Positions 40,048 through 48,067 of a stretch of DNA of 64,000 bases are shown piece after piece. This stretch comes from Amycolatopsis methanolica 239. Its GTDB lineage: Bacteria > Actinomycetota > Actinomycetes > Mycobacteriales > Pseudonocardiaceae. The translations under genes were made by a program, and so were the position numbers. Location: NCBI RefSeq assembly GCF_000739085.1, contig NZ_CP009110.1, positions 3,534,001 to 3,598,000 on the forward strand, given 5' to 3'. The notes beneath the pieces are model-generated. The model was given only the letters and a program-made list of their open reading frames with translations. It had not been told where the DNA came from and ran no database searches. Every line of letters begins with the position of its first letter. Positions within the stretch are counted from its first letter, which is position 1.

Positions 40048-40057
40048 GGGGGTACAG

Positions 40058-40411
40058 GTGCACGTCGAGTGGCATGTGGAGGACGCCGTGGTGGCGTCGG
40101 TGGCCGCGGCCGCCGCCAGGGCGGTGCCGGGTGTGGCCCGGCTCGAACCGGGGATGGCCGGGCTGGTGCGCGGCTGGGGCCGGTCCCGGTGGCAGCAGGT
40201 CAAGGGGCTCGCCCCGGCGCCCGCGGACGGTGTCGGCGTGCGGCGCGCCGGGCACGACGTGGAGGTGTGGGTCGGCATCGCCACCCGCGCCGGCGCGCAG
40301 GCCGCCGCCGTCGCCAGGGCCGTGCAGCGCGAGGTGCGCGCCCGGCTGGCCCTGGACACCGGCGTTGAACCCGGCCGCGTGTCGGTGACCGTGCTGGACG
40401 TGGTCCGATGA
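40058..40411 (+). CDS. Asp23/Gls24-like small protein
   Basis: 117 residues with HVEDAVVASVAAAAARAVPGVARLEPG and the closing GVEPGRVSVTVLDVV, the V-x-A-x-A-x2-V-x-G-V and V-x-V-x-V-x-D pattern of the Asp23 (alkaline shock) fold, but more divergent than the copies further down. Cytoplasmic, no signal. It starts 10 bp after the preceding gene and overlaps the next by 4 bp. Confidence 0.75.
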   Translation: MHVEWHVEDAVVASVAAAAARAVPGVARLEPGMAGLVRGWGRSRWQQVKGLAPAPADGVGVRRAGHDVEVWVGIATRAGAQAAAVARAVQREVRARLALDTGVEPGRVSVTVLDVVR

Positions 40412-40704
40412 CCGCCCGCGCCGAGCACGTCGAGGCGATCCTGACCGCTTTGTCCGAAGTGGACGGGATCCGGCCGGCCGCGCCCGCGTTGCGGCCGGTG
40501 GCGTCGTGGAACCCGGCCGCACTGGCGGTCGACCTGACACCCGAGCTGGTGCGCGTGCGCCTGGTCGCCACGGCGCTGCCGCTGCCACCGCGGCTGCGGC
40601 TGGCCGGGGACGCGGTCGCGAAGGCGCTCGTCGGAAGCGCTTATGCGGACGCGGTCATCCGGCTCGTGGTGACCGATGTGGACGGATCCGCGTTCGGCGC
40701 GTGA
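40408..40704 (+). CDS. Hypothetical protein of the Asp23 operon
   Basis: 98 residues (MTARAEHVEAILTALSEVDGIRPAAPALR ... DAVIRLVVTDVDGS). Its overall length and final beta strand are reminiscent of the Asp23 fold but no diagnostic motif is present. The ATG overlaps the previous stop by 4 bp, so it is co-translated. Function unknown. Confidence 0.7.
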   Translation: MTARAEHVEAILTALSEVDGIRPAAPALRPVASWNPAALAVDLTPELVRVRLVATALPLPPRLRLAGDAVAKALVGSAYADAVIRLVVTDVDGSAFGA

Positions 40705-40762
40705 GGTTCGCGCGCCGTCGGTGTCGAAGAAGTGGGAACACCAACCGGAAAGGGGAGAGATG

Positions 40763-41215
40763 ATGAGCACCGGAACCGAGGAGAAGGCCACCGCGGTGAG
40801 CAAGCCGGCGACGAGCTCGCTGGTGACCAGCCAGGGCACCACCACGATCGCGAGCACGGTGGTGCAGAAGATCGCCGGGCTGGCGGCCCGGGAGATCCCG
40901 GGGGTGTACGACCTGGGCGGCGGCGCGGCGCGGGCGTTCAACGCGCTGCGCGAGCGCATCCCGGGCGCCAGCGGCAGCGTCGGCCAGGGCGTGTCGGTGG
41001 AGGTCGGGGAGAAGCAGGCCGCGGTGGACCTGCAGATCGTGGTCGAGTACGGGGTGTCCATCGCCGACCTGGCGCAGGCGGTGCGGGCCAACGCGATCGG
41101 CGCGATCGAGCAGATGACCGGGCTGGAGGTCGTCGAGGTCAACATCACCGTCAACGACGTGCACCTGCCCGACGACGACGAGCCGCAGGGCGGCGCGCCC
41201 GCGCGGGTGCAGTGA
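40763..41215 (+). CDS. Asp23/Gls24 family envelope stress response protein
   Basis: 150 residues and the clearest Asp23 member of the cluster: GTTTIASTVVQKIAGLAAREIPGVYDLGG, then VSVEVGEKQAAVDLQIVVEYGVSIADLAQAVRANAIGAIEQMTGLEVVEVNITVNDVHL. In firmicutes Asp23 coats the inner membrane through the anchor AmaP and protects the envelope. ATG 40763 sits 5 bases after AGGGGAG; ATG 40760 is possible. The 58 bp before it could hold an internal promoter, but none is clear. Confidence 0.93.
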   Translation: MSTGTEEKATAVSKPATSSLVTSQGTTTIASTVVQKIAGLAAREIPGVYDLGGGAARAFNALRERIPGASGSVGQGVSVEVGEKQAAVDLQIVVEYGVSIADLAQAVRANAIGAIEQMTGLEVVEVNITVNDVHLPDDDEPQGGAPARVQ

Positions 41216-41216
41216 C

Positions 41217-41393
41217 GTGAGCGCCACGATCGCCGGTCTGCTGACCGGGCTCGTCCTCGGCCTGGCCGCCGCGTTCGGCGGGTTCGGCGCGTTCCTGGTC
41301 GTCGCCGTGCTGGGCGGGCTGGGCCTGCTGGTCGGCAGGGTGCTCGATGGCAAGCTCGACCTGTCCCAGTTCACCGATCGCGAGCGGAGGTGA
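41217..41393 (+). CDS. DUF2273-like small membrane protein
   Basis: 58-residue protein made of two hydrophobic helices (IAGLLTGLVLGLAAAFGGF and FLVVAVLGGLGLLVG) and a short charged tail LSQFTDRERR. Size, composition and position between two Asp23 genes match the small DUF2273-type membrane proteins of alkaline-shock operons. GTG start one base after the Asp23 stop; four bases separate its stop from the next gene. Function unknown; probably a membrane component of the Asp23 complex. Confidence 0.85.
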   Translation: MSATIAGLLTGLVLGLAAAFGGFGAFLVVAVLGGLGLLVGRVLDGKLDLSQFTDRERR

Positions 41394-41397
41394 GCTA

Positions 41398-41769
41398 GTG
41401 ACCGTCGAAGCGCCGCAGCGGCGCGGCACCACGGTCGTGGCCGACCGGGCGGTGCAGCGCATCGCGGAACAGGTGATCACCGGGCTGGACGGGGTCGGCG
41501 GCGCGGCCCGCCGGGTGCTCGGCGTCGCCGTGGGCAGCGGTGATCCGGAGCAGCCGGCCAACGTGACCGCCCGGGTACGGGACGGCCGGGTCAGCCTGGC
41601 CGTCGAGCTGTCGGTCGGCTACCCGGCGCCGGTCGCCCACACGACGCGGGCGGCGCGGGAACGACTGGCGCGTGAGGTCGGCGAGCTGACCGGGCTGGTC
41701 GTGGAGCGGGTGGACATCACGGTGACCGCGCTGCACAGCGACCGGTCACGGGAAAGGAGCCTGGCATGA
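41398..41769 (+). CDS. Asp23/Gls24 family protein, second copy
   Basis: 123 residues: GTTVVADRAVQRIAEQVITGLDGVGGAARR, then VNVTARVRDGRVSLAVELSVGYPAPV-like strands and LTGLVVERVDITVTAL, the Asp23 pattern. The GTG at 41398 follows GCGGAGG in the end of the small membrane gene. It overlaps the next gene by 4 bp. Confidence 0.88.
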   Translation: MTVEAPQRRGTTVVADRAVQRIAEQVITGLDGVGGAARRVLGVAVGSGDPEQPANVTARVRDGRVSLAVELSVGYPAPVAHTTRAARERLAREVGELTGLVVERVDITVTALHSDRSRERSLA

Positions 41770-42296
41770 TCCGCCGGTCCCGGCGCAGCCTGCCGGCCTC
41801 GCTGGTGGCACTGGCCGGGGTGGTCGCGTGCGCGCTGGTGGCGACCAGCGCGGTGCAGCTGCTGCTGGGCGAGCGGCCGGCGCTGGACTACGACGCTGTC
41901 GCGGCCCGGCTGCACGCCACGCGCTGGGAAGCGCTTCCCGTGGCGATCGGCGGCGGCGTGCTCGCCGCGCTGGGCCTGCTGGTGCTGCTGGCGGCGGTGC
42001 TGCCCGGCCGTGCGCTCGTACTGCCCCTGTCGGGGGGAAGCAGTGCGCCGGTCAAGGCCGGGGCGAGCCGCCGCAGCATCACCGGCAGCCTGCGGTCGGC
42101 GGCCGAGTCCGCCGACGGGGTGGAGTCGGCGAAGGTGCGGCTGCGGCGGCGCAGCGTGACCGCGAAGGTGCGGGGCAGCCGGCTGGCCGCCGACGACGTG
42201 GCGAGCCAGGTGCGGCAGGCGGTCGAGGACCAGCTGGACCGCATCGGCCCGGCGCGGCGGCCACGGGTGAAGGTGCACGTGCGGAGGACGCCATGA
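41766..42296 (+). CDS. DUF6286 membrane protein
   Basis: 176 residues with two hydrophobic helices (about 12-35 and 58-82) separated by an external ALDYDAVAARLHATRWEALP loop, followed by a cytoplasmic domain that itself resembles an Asp23-like strand/helix repeat (SITGSLRSAAESADGVESAKVRLRRRSVTAKV). This is the DUF6286 family found in actinobacterial Asp23 operons. Overlaps both neighbours by 4 bp. Confidence 0.85.
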   Translation: MIRRSRRSLPASLVALAGVVACALVATSAVQLLLGERPALDYDAVAARLHATRWEALPVAIGGGVLAALGLLVLLAAVLPGRALVLPLSGGSSAPVKAGASRRSITGSLRSAAESADGVESAKVRLRRRSVTAKVRGSRLAADDVASQVRQAVEDQLDRIGPARRPRVKVHVRRTP

Positions 42297-42865
42297 CCAA
42301 CCTGAACCGTCCTGCCCGGCTCAACCGGACGCTGCTCGCGTTGATCGGGCTCGCCCTGGTCGCCGCGGGCGGGTTCGCGCTGGCCACCTCGCTCGGCTGG
42401 CTGGCCCTCCTGGACCGGACCGCGCCGTTGGCGCCCGGGGACGACCGGCCGCCGACGTGGGTGTTGTACGTGACCGTGGTGGTGGCCGTCGCGCTGGGGC
42501 TGCTGTTCCTGCGGTGGCTGGCCGCGCAGGCGATGCGGCGGCCGAAGACGCGGACCTGGCGGCTGGAGGACGATCCGTCCCACGGCGTCACGAAGCTGTC
42601 CGCGGTCGCGGCGGTCGCGCCGTTCGAGTCGGAGATCGCGGCCTACCCGCAGGTGCGCTCGGCGGACGCGACGCTGTCCGGCCCGCAGGACCGGCCGACG
42701 CTGCTGGTGACGGTGACCGCCGAACCGGGCACCGACCTGACCGCGCTGCGGGAGCACATCGTCGACGACGGCGTGGCCCGGCTGAAGCAGGCGCTGGACC
42801 TGGCGGAGCTGCCGTCGGTGATCGAGTTCCGCATCGCCGCGGAGGCGGCCGTCCGCGTCATCTAG
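42293..42865 (+). CDS. amaP: Alkaline shock response membrane anchor protein AmaP-like
   Basis: 190 residues: two membrane helices (about 14-36 and 60-82) with a short external loop, then a cytoplasmic domain LSAVAAVAPFESEIAAYPQVRSADATLSG ... VARLKQALDLAELPSVIEFRIA. AmaP tethers Asp23 to the membrane in firmicutes; topology and position at the end of the Asp23 operon agree. A hairpin at 42912-42931 ends the unit. Confidence 0.88.
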   Translation: MTNLNRPARLNRTLLALIGLALVAAGGFALATSLGWLALLDRTAPLAPGDDRPPTWVLYVTVVVAVALGLLFLRWLAAQAMRRPKTRTWRLEDDPSHGVTKLSAVAAVAPFESEIAAYPQVRSADATLSGPQDRPTLLVTVTAEPGTDLTALREHIVDDGVARLKQALDLAELPSVIEFRIAAEAAVRVI

Positions 42866-42911
42866 GTTCGGTTGCACCAGAGCCGCCCGCGGTGTGCCGT
42901 CGACCTGCACC

Positions 42912-42931
42912 GCCGGGGGCCGCTCCCCGGC
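42912..42931. terminator. Bidirectional terminator hairpin
   Basis: GCCGGGG-6 nt-CCCCGGC between the convergent amaP and HxlR genes; 7-bp perfect stem, no T-run. Confidence 0.5.
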
Positions 42932-42936
42932 CAGTC

Positions 42937-43317
42937 CTAGACCGTCGCCGCGGTCTGCTGCTCGTCGTAGGCGCGGCGGGCCGCGGCGATCTCGCCCCGG
43001 TGCTTCTCCGCCCAGGACGTCAGCCCGACCAGCGTCTGGTGCAGCTCGCGCGCCATGTCGGTGAGCGTGTACTCCACGCGCGGCGGCACCGTCGGGTACA
43101 CGGTCCGCACCAGCAGGCCGTCGCGCTCCAGTTTGCGCAGCGTCAGCGTCAGCATGCGGCGGCTGATGCCCTCCACCTCCCGCTCCAGCTCGGTGAAGCG
43201 GACCGGGCCGTGCGCGGCGGTGACCAGGATGCCGACCGCCCACTTGCCAGCGACGTGGTCGAGCACCTCGACGATGGGGCAAGCCTCGGTGACCGGCGAA
43301 GCGGTGTCAGCAGCCAT
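42937..43317 (-). CDS. HxlR family transcriptional regulator
   Basis: 126 residues: CPIVEVLDHVAGKWAVGILVTAAHGPVRFTELEREVEGISRRMLTLTLRKLERDGLLVRTVYPTVPPRVEYTLT is a full HxlR/MarR-like winged helix including the conserved N-terminal Cys often involved in redox or electrophile sensing. The ATG at 43317 is preceded by GAGGT, closely spaced; an ATG at 43353 is possible. It diverges from a DHA2-type drug exporter, so it probably represses that gene. Confidence 0.9.
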   Translation of the reverse strand: MAADTASPVTEACPIVEVLDHVAGKWAVGILVTAAHGPVRFTELEREVEGISRRMLTLTLRKLERDGLLVRTVYPTVPPRVEYTLTDMARELHQTLVGLTSWAEKHRGEIAAARRAYDEQQTAATV

Positions 43318-43415
43318 ACCTCGATGGTTCCATGCCGGCCCCTCAGTTACCACCCGTATCCCATGGCGTGCGTGAGCTGCCTCACAGGGTCACGGCGGGA
43401 CCAGGAGTGGTACAT

Positions 43416-43436
43416 CCCTGTGTCTCTGGCACAGGG
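43416..43436. promoter_or_regulatory. Inverted repeat in the HxlR/exporter intergenic region
   Basis: CCCTGTG-7 nt-CACAGGG lies roughly midway between the divergent HxlR and exporter genes; candidate regulator-binding site or hairpin. Purely structural evidence. Confidence 0.4.
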
Positions 43437-43515
43437 AACTACCTTCTTCCGGGCGCCGTTACGGGCTCACATCATTGCCCCAGTTACAAATCGTGCCCTC
43501 TTGGAGGTCAAGGCC

Positions 43516-44977
43516 ATGTCCCTCGATCAGCCGGCCGCCCGCTCGCGGTGGCTCGCGCTCGCCGTGCTGTCCGCGCGGACGTTCATGATCGTGCTCGACC
43601 ACGATCGTGAACGTCGCCCTGCCCGCGATCCGCGACGACCTCGGCTTTACGCCGTCCAACCTGTCCTGGGTCGTCAACGCCTACCTGATCCCGTTCGGCG
43701 GGCTGCTGCTGCTCGCCGGCCGTCTCGGCGACCTGGCCGGCCGCCGCCGCGTATTTCTCGCCGGGATGGCCGTGTTCACGTTGGCCTCGCTGCTCGCCGG
43801 GCTCGCCTGGAACCCGGAAATCCTGATGGCCGCGCGGTTCCTGCAGGGCGCGGGCGGCGCCGCCTCGACCGCGGTCGCGCTCGGCATGGTCGTCCGGCTG
43901 TTCCCGGAGCCGGCTGAACGCGCGAAGGCGCTGGGCACGTTCAGCTTCAGGCAGGCCGCGGGCAGCTCGATCGGCAGCATCGCCGGTGGCCTGCTGACCC
44001 AGGCGCTGAGCTGGCACTGGATCTTCCTCATCAACCTGCCGATCAGCCTGGTCGCCGGCGCGGGCGCACTGCGGGTGCTGGAGAACGACCGCGGGCTCGG
44101 GCCGCGGGCCGGCGCCGACTGGCTCGGCGCGGCGCTGGTGACCGCCGCGCTGATGTTCGGCGTCTACACCATCGTCGAGGTCGAGTCCCACGGCTGGGCC
44201 TCGGCGCACACGATCGGCTTCGGCGCGCTGTCCCTGGTGCTGCCGGCCGCGTTCGGCGTGCGCCAGTCCCGGGCCCGCGACCCGCTGCTGCCGCTGCGGA
44301 TCTTCGCCTCGCGCGGACTGGCCGGGGCGAACCTGACGATGGCGCTGCTGGTGTCGGCGATGTTCGGGTTCCAGTTCCTCGTCGTGCTCCACCTGCGGCA
44401 GGTGCTGGGGCTGGGCGCACAGGCGACCGGGCTGGCGATGGTGCCGATCGCCGCGGCGATCGCGCTGGTGTCGCTGGTCATCTCGCCGCGGCTGTCCACC
44501 CGCTTCGGCGACTACCGGGTGCTGCTCGCCGGGCTGGTGGTGATCGGCGGCGGGCTCGCCTGGCTGGCCCCGGTGCGCGCGGACGGCGGCTACGCGACCG
44601 ACGTGCTCGGGCCGACCGTGGCGATGGGCATCGGGTTCGGCCTGGCCATGCCCGCGCTGATGGGAGTGGGCATGCGCGATGCCGCCGCCGAGGACACTGG
44701 ACTCGCCTCCGGGCTGTTCAACACCACGCAGCAGGTGGCGGGCGCGTTGGGGCTGTCGGTGCTGGCGGTGCTCGCCGCGACCCGCACCGGGTCGCTGACC
44801 GGGGTGCGGACCGAGGAGGCGCTCACTGCCGGCTACCACCTCGCCTTCTGGGTGGGCACCGGTCTCGTGGCCGCCGCCCTGGCTGTGGCCGCGCTGATGC
44901 TGCGCCCCGGCGTGGCGGCGCGACGAACGGGCGAACCCGGCGCTACCGTCCCGGATCGTGCGCTCCCACAGCTATGA
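43516..44977 (+). pseudogene. DHA2-type MFS multidrug exporter with 2-bp N-terminal frameshift
   Basis: About 487 residues if repaired. MSLDQPAARSRWLALAVL begins at ATG 43516 behind TTGGAGG; helix 1 then reads TFMIVLD and breaks, while the other frame resumes NVALPAIRDDLGFTPSNLSWVVNAYLI, the normal EmrB/QacA continuation (VLD-TTI-VNVALP). Two bases (ac) are missing near 43599; the 1462-bp length is two short of a codon multiple. Motif A GRLGDLAGRRR and about fourteen helices follow intact. A product starting at GTG 43607 would lack helix 1. Probable substrate: drugs; probable regulator: the divergent HxlR. Confidence 0.85.
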
Positions 44978-45767
44978 CGACATCCTCGCCGGCCCGCGCA
45001 GACGCAAGATCCCCGAGGTCGTGGCGGAGCGCGGGCTGGTGGTCGAGGAACCGGGAAGCGGTTTCTGCGGCGCGGTGGTCCGGTTCGAGCAGGGCAACGT
45101 GGTGCTGGAGGACCGCCACGGCCGCCACCGCGTGTTCCCGCTGGAGCCCGCCGGGTTCCTGCTCGAGGGCAAGCCGGTGACGCTGGTACGGCCGAAGGCC
45201 GCGCCGCCGTCCCCGGCTTCGGCGCGTTCGGCGTCCGGGTCGGTGAAGGTGCAGGGGCTGCGGGCCCGCACCGCGCGTGACTCGCGCATCTGGGTCGAGG
45301 GCAAGCACGACGCCGAACTGGTGGAACGCGTGTGGGGGCACGACCTGCGCGTCGAGGGCGTCGTCGTGGAACCGCTCGACGGCGTGGACGTGCTGGCCGA
45401 GGCGATCGAGGAGTTCGGCACCGGCCCCGGCAGGCGGCTGGGCGTCCTGGTCGACCACCTGGTGCCGGGCAGCAAGGAATCCCGCCTGGTGGACGCGATC
45501 CGCGACGAGAACGTGCTGGTCACCGGCCACCCCTACGTCGACGTGTGGCAGGCGGTGAAACCGTCCGCGGTCGGCATCCGGGCGTGGCCGGCGGTGCCGC
45601 GCGGCACGCCGTGGAAGGAGGGCGTGTGCGCGGCGCTGGGCTGGGGCGAGACCTACGAGGGCTGGCAGCGGGTGCTGGCCGCGGTGAGCAGCTTCCGCGA
45701 CCTGGAGACGCCGCTGATCGGCGCCGTCGAGCGGCTGATCGACTTCGTGACCGACCCGGAAGGCTGA
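44958..45767 (+). CDS. DUF3097 family protein
   Basis: 269 residues: VRSHSYDDILAGPRRRKIPEVVAERGLVVEEPGSGFCGAVV opens the protein, and the central WVEGKHDAELVERVWGHDLRVEGVVVEPLDGVD and VLVDHLVPGSKESRLVDAI are Toprim-like (E, DxD-like acidic clusters). This is the actinobacterial DUF3097 family, function unknown; a nucleic-acid role is suggested only by the Toprim-like pattern. GTG start overlaps the exporter stop by 20 bp. Confidence 0.9.
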   Translation: MRSHSYDDILAGPRRRKIPEVVAERGLVVEEPGSGFCGAVVRFEQGNVVLEDRHGRHRVFPLEPAGFLLEGKPVTLVRPKAAPPSPASARSASGSVKVQGLRARTARDSRIWVEGKHDAELVERVWGHDLRVEGVVVEPLDGVDVLAEAIEEFGTGPGRRLGVLVDHLVPGSKESRLVDAIRDENVLVTGHPYVDVWQAVKPSAVGIRAWPAVPRGTPWKEGVCAALGWGETYEGWQRVLAAVSSFRDLETPLIGAVERLIDFVTDPEG

Positions 45768-45842
45768 ATCCGGCAGGTCATACAGAGATCACTTCGGGTT
45801 GTCCGCTGGTCGCGAGCGGTCACCTTCTGCCACGATGGGCGT

Positions 45843-46274
45843 ATGACACCGGCGCTCGTCTGGCTGATCGTCGCCATCGTCCTGATGGCCGCCGAAGTGC
45901 TGTCCGGCGACTTCTTCCTGCTGATGCTCGGCCTCGGCGCGTTGTTCGGGGCCGGCGCGGCCCTGATCACCGGCAACATCGTCGTCGACGCGGTGGTGTT
46001 CGCGATCGCGTCCGGCGCGTTGATCTTCCTGGCCCGGCCCGCGCTCAAGCGCCGGTTCCTCACCGGGACGGGTCACCGCACCAACACCGAGGCCCTGATC
46101 GGCGCCAGGGCCGTGGTCGTGTCCGTTGTGGACGGCCACTCCGGGCGTGTCAAGCTGGCCGGCGACGTGTGGTCCGCACGGTCCATCGCCGACGGTCAGC
46201 GAATTGAACCCGGCACGACCGTGACCGTGGTAGAGATAGCGGGCGCCACGGCCGTGGTGGCGCCCGAGCCGTAA
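45843..46274 (+). CDS. NfeD family membrane protein
   Basis: 143 residues: three to four hydrophobic helices in the first 75 residues (VWLIVAIVLMAAEVLSGDFFLLMLGLGALFGAGAAL...) and a C-terminal OB-fold domain TEALIGARAVVVSVVDGHSGRVKLAGDVWSARS. NfeD proteins partner with stomatin/SPFH proteins in membrane microdomains; the SPFH gene follows 28 bp downstream. Confidence 0.93.
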   Translation: MTPALVWLIVAIVLMAAEVLSGDFFLLMLGLGALFGAGAALITGNIVVDAVVFAIASGALIFLARPALKRRFLTGTGHRTNTEALIGARAVVVSVVDGHSGRVKLAGDVWSARSIADGQRIEPGTTVTVVEIAGATAVVAPEP

Positions 46275-46302
46275 CCACAACCCACATATCGGGAGAGCGA
46301 TC

Positions 46303-47673
46303 TTGGGAACCGCAGCGATCATTGTTGTCGCGGTCATCGCCCTGTTCGTGATCGTGACGATCGCGAAGGCGATCATGGTGGTCCCGCAGGCCCAGGCCGC
46401 GGTGATCGAGCGGCTGGGCAGATTCAAGTCGGTCGCCTCGCCCGGCCTGAACTTCCTGGTGCCGTTCCTGGACAAGGTGCGGGCCCGCATCGACCTGCGC
46501 GAGCAGGTCGTGTCGTTTCCGCCGCAGCCGGTGATCACCGAGGACAACCTGACGGTGTCCATCGACACGGTCGTCTACTTCCAGGTGACCGACGCGCGCG
46601 CGGCGGTGTACGAGATCTCCAACTACATCGTCGGTGTCGAGCAGCTGACCACCACGACGCTGCGCAACGTGGTCGGCGGCATGACGCTGGAGCAGGCGCT
46701 GACCTCCCGCGACCAGATCAACAACCAGCTGCGCGGCGTGCTCGACGACGCCACCGGCCGGTGGGGCATCCGCGTGGCGCGGGTCGAGCTCAAGGCGATC
46801 GACCCGCCGCCCTCCATCCAGGACTCGATGGAGAAGCAGATGCGCGCCGACCGGGAGAAGCGCGCGATGATCCTGAACGCCGAAGGTCAGCGGGAAGCGC
46901 AGATCAAGACGGCGGAGGGGCAGAAGCAGTCGCAGATCCTCGCCGCGGAGGGCGCCAAGCAGGCCACCATCATGGCGGCCGAGGCGGAGCGGCAGTCGCG
47001 GATCCTGCGGGCGCAGGGCGAGCGCGCGGCCCGCTACCTGCAGGCGCAGGGCCAGGCCAAGGCGATCGAGAAGGTGTTCGCCGCGGTGAAGGCCGGCAAG
47101 CCGACGCCGGAGGTGCTGGCCTACCAGTACCTGCAGACGCTGCCGCAGATGGCGCAGGGCGACGCGAACAAGGTGTGGCTGGTGCCCAGCGACTACGGCA
47201 ACGCGCTGCAGCAGTTCGCCCGGGCGTTCGCCAAGCAGGACGCCGACGGCGTGTTCCGGTACGAGCCCGCCGAGACGGATGGCGCCGAGCCGCCGACGCT
47301 GGACGACGAAGAGGTCGCCAGCTGGTTCGACACCTCCACCGACCCGCGGATCGCCGAGGCGGTGCGCGAGGCCGAGGCAGTGGCGCGGCAGGAGGTGCCC
47401 GGGCCGCTGTCGCACCAGCCGCAGCCGCCGGCCCCGCCGGCGACCAGCGCGCTACGCGGCAACCCGGTGGCCGAGGAGGCGCAGGAGGCGCCTGCCGTGG
47501 AGCCCCCGGCCCCCGAGCCGGTCTCGCCGCCGACCACGCCGCAACCGCAGTTCCCCACGGCGGGCGGGCAACAGGGCCAGCTGCCGACCCGCAGCCCGGG
47601 CCAGCACTACGGCAACCCGCCGCGGCCCCAGTACCCGCCGCAGCAGCCCCCACCCGCCCCGCCACAGCAGTAG
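46303..47673 (+). CDS. SPFH/Band 7 (stomatin, QmcA-like) membrane protein
   Basis: 456 residues. TTG start behind GGGAGAG. One N-terminal helix (AAIIVVAVIALFVIVTIAKAIMVV), then the SPFH domain (VPQAQAAVIERLGRFKSV, VDTVVYFQVTD-type strand, LRNVVGGMTLEQALTSRDQIN), a long Ala/Glu/Gln-rich coiled coil (about 180-260, REAQIKTAEGQKQSQILAAEGAKQA) and an unusually long ~130-residue Pro-rich tail. It forms oligomeric membrane scaffolds; partner NfeD lies upstream. A T-tract terminator follows the stop. Confidence 0.95.
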   Translation: MGTAAIIVVAVIALFVIVTIAKAIMVVPQAQAAVIERLGRFKSVASPGLNFLVPFLDKVRARIDLREQVVSFPPQPVITEDNLTVSIDTVVYFQVTDARAAVYEISNYIVGVEQLTTTTLRNVVGGMTLEQALTSRDQINNQLRGVLDDATGRWGIRVARVELKAIDPPPSIQDSMEKQMRADREKRAMILNAEGQREAQIKTAEGQKQSQILAAEGAKQATIMAAEAERQSRILRAQGERAARYLQAQGQAKAIEKVFAAVKAGKPTPEVLAYQYLQTLPQMAQGDANKVWLVPSDYGNALQQFARAFAKQDADGVFRYEPAETDGAEPPTLDDEEVASWFDTSTDPRIAEAVREAEAVARQEVPGPLSHQPQPPAPPATSALRGNPVAEEAQEAPAVEPPAPEPVSPPTTPQPQFPTAGGQQGQLPTRSPGQHYGNPPRPQYPPQQPPPAPPQQ

Positions 47674-47683
47674 CCCCTACCCG

Positions 47684-47722
47684 GGGGCCGCACCTACACC
47701 CGGTGCGGCCCCATTTTTTTTT
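47684..47722 (+). terminator. Strong intrinsic terminator with T-tract
   Basis: Perfect 11-bp stem GGGGCCGCACC/GGTGCGGCCCC, 7-nt loop, then A and nine T, starting 10 bp after the SPFH stop. The only classic Rho-independent terminator noticed in the window. Confidence 0.95.
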
Positions 47723-47854
47723 GCCCCGGACCGCAGCCCTCAAGCCCGCGAGCGCGAGTCCCACGCTCCCCGGCGCGAGTTCTGCGCTCGGCGGCATGGC
47801 CCAGGGCGGCAGGGCGTGGTCCCGAGCCGGCGGGGCGAGTGTCATCCTGGAGTC

Positions 47855-48067
47855 GTGAGCGAAGAGCCCGCGCCGGTCGCGCAGCGGCGGCGTCTGTTGT
47901 GGGGGTCGGTGCTGGCCACCGTGGTGGCGCTGGCGATCCTCGTGCCCGGACTGGCCGGCGCGCTGGGAGCCCGGTCGAACTGGCTGCCCTACGGGATCGC
48001 CCTCGCCGTGCTCGCCGCGGTCGGCTGGTACCAATGGGTCAGCGCCGGTAGACCGCGTCGTCGGTGA
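47855..48067 (+). CDS. Small two-helix membrane protein
   Basis: 70 residues with a charged start (VSEEPAPVAQRRR), two hydrophobic helices (LLWGSVLATVVALAILVPGLAGAL and WLPYGIALAVLAAVGWYQW) and a basic end. GTG start. No family recognised. It overlaps the end of the convergent MHS transporter gene by 29 bp, so one of the two ends would be affected by antisense transcription. The 130 bp between the SPFH terminator and this gene show no other feature. Confidence 0.65.
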   Translation: MSEEPAPVAQRRRLLWGSVLATVVALAILVPGLAGALGARSNWLPYGIALAVLAAVGWYQWVSAGRPRRR

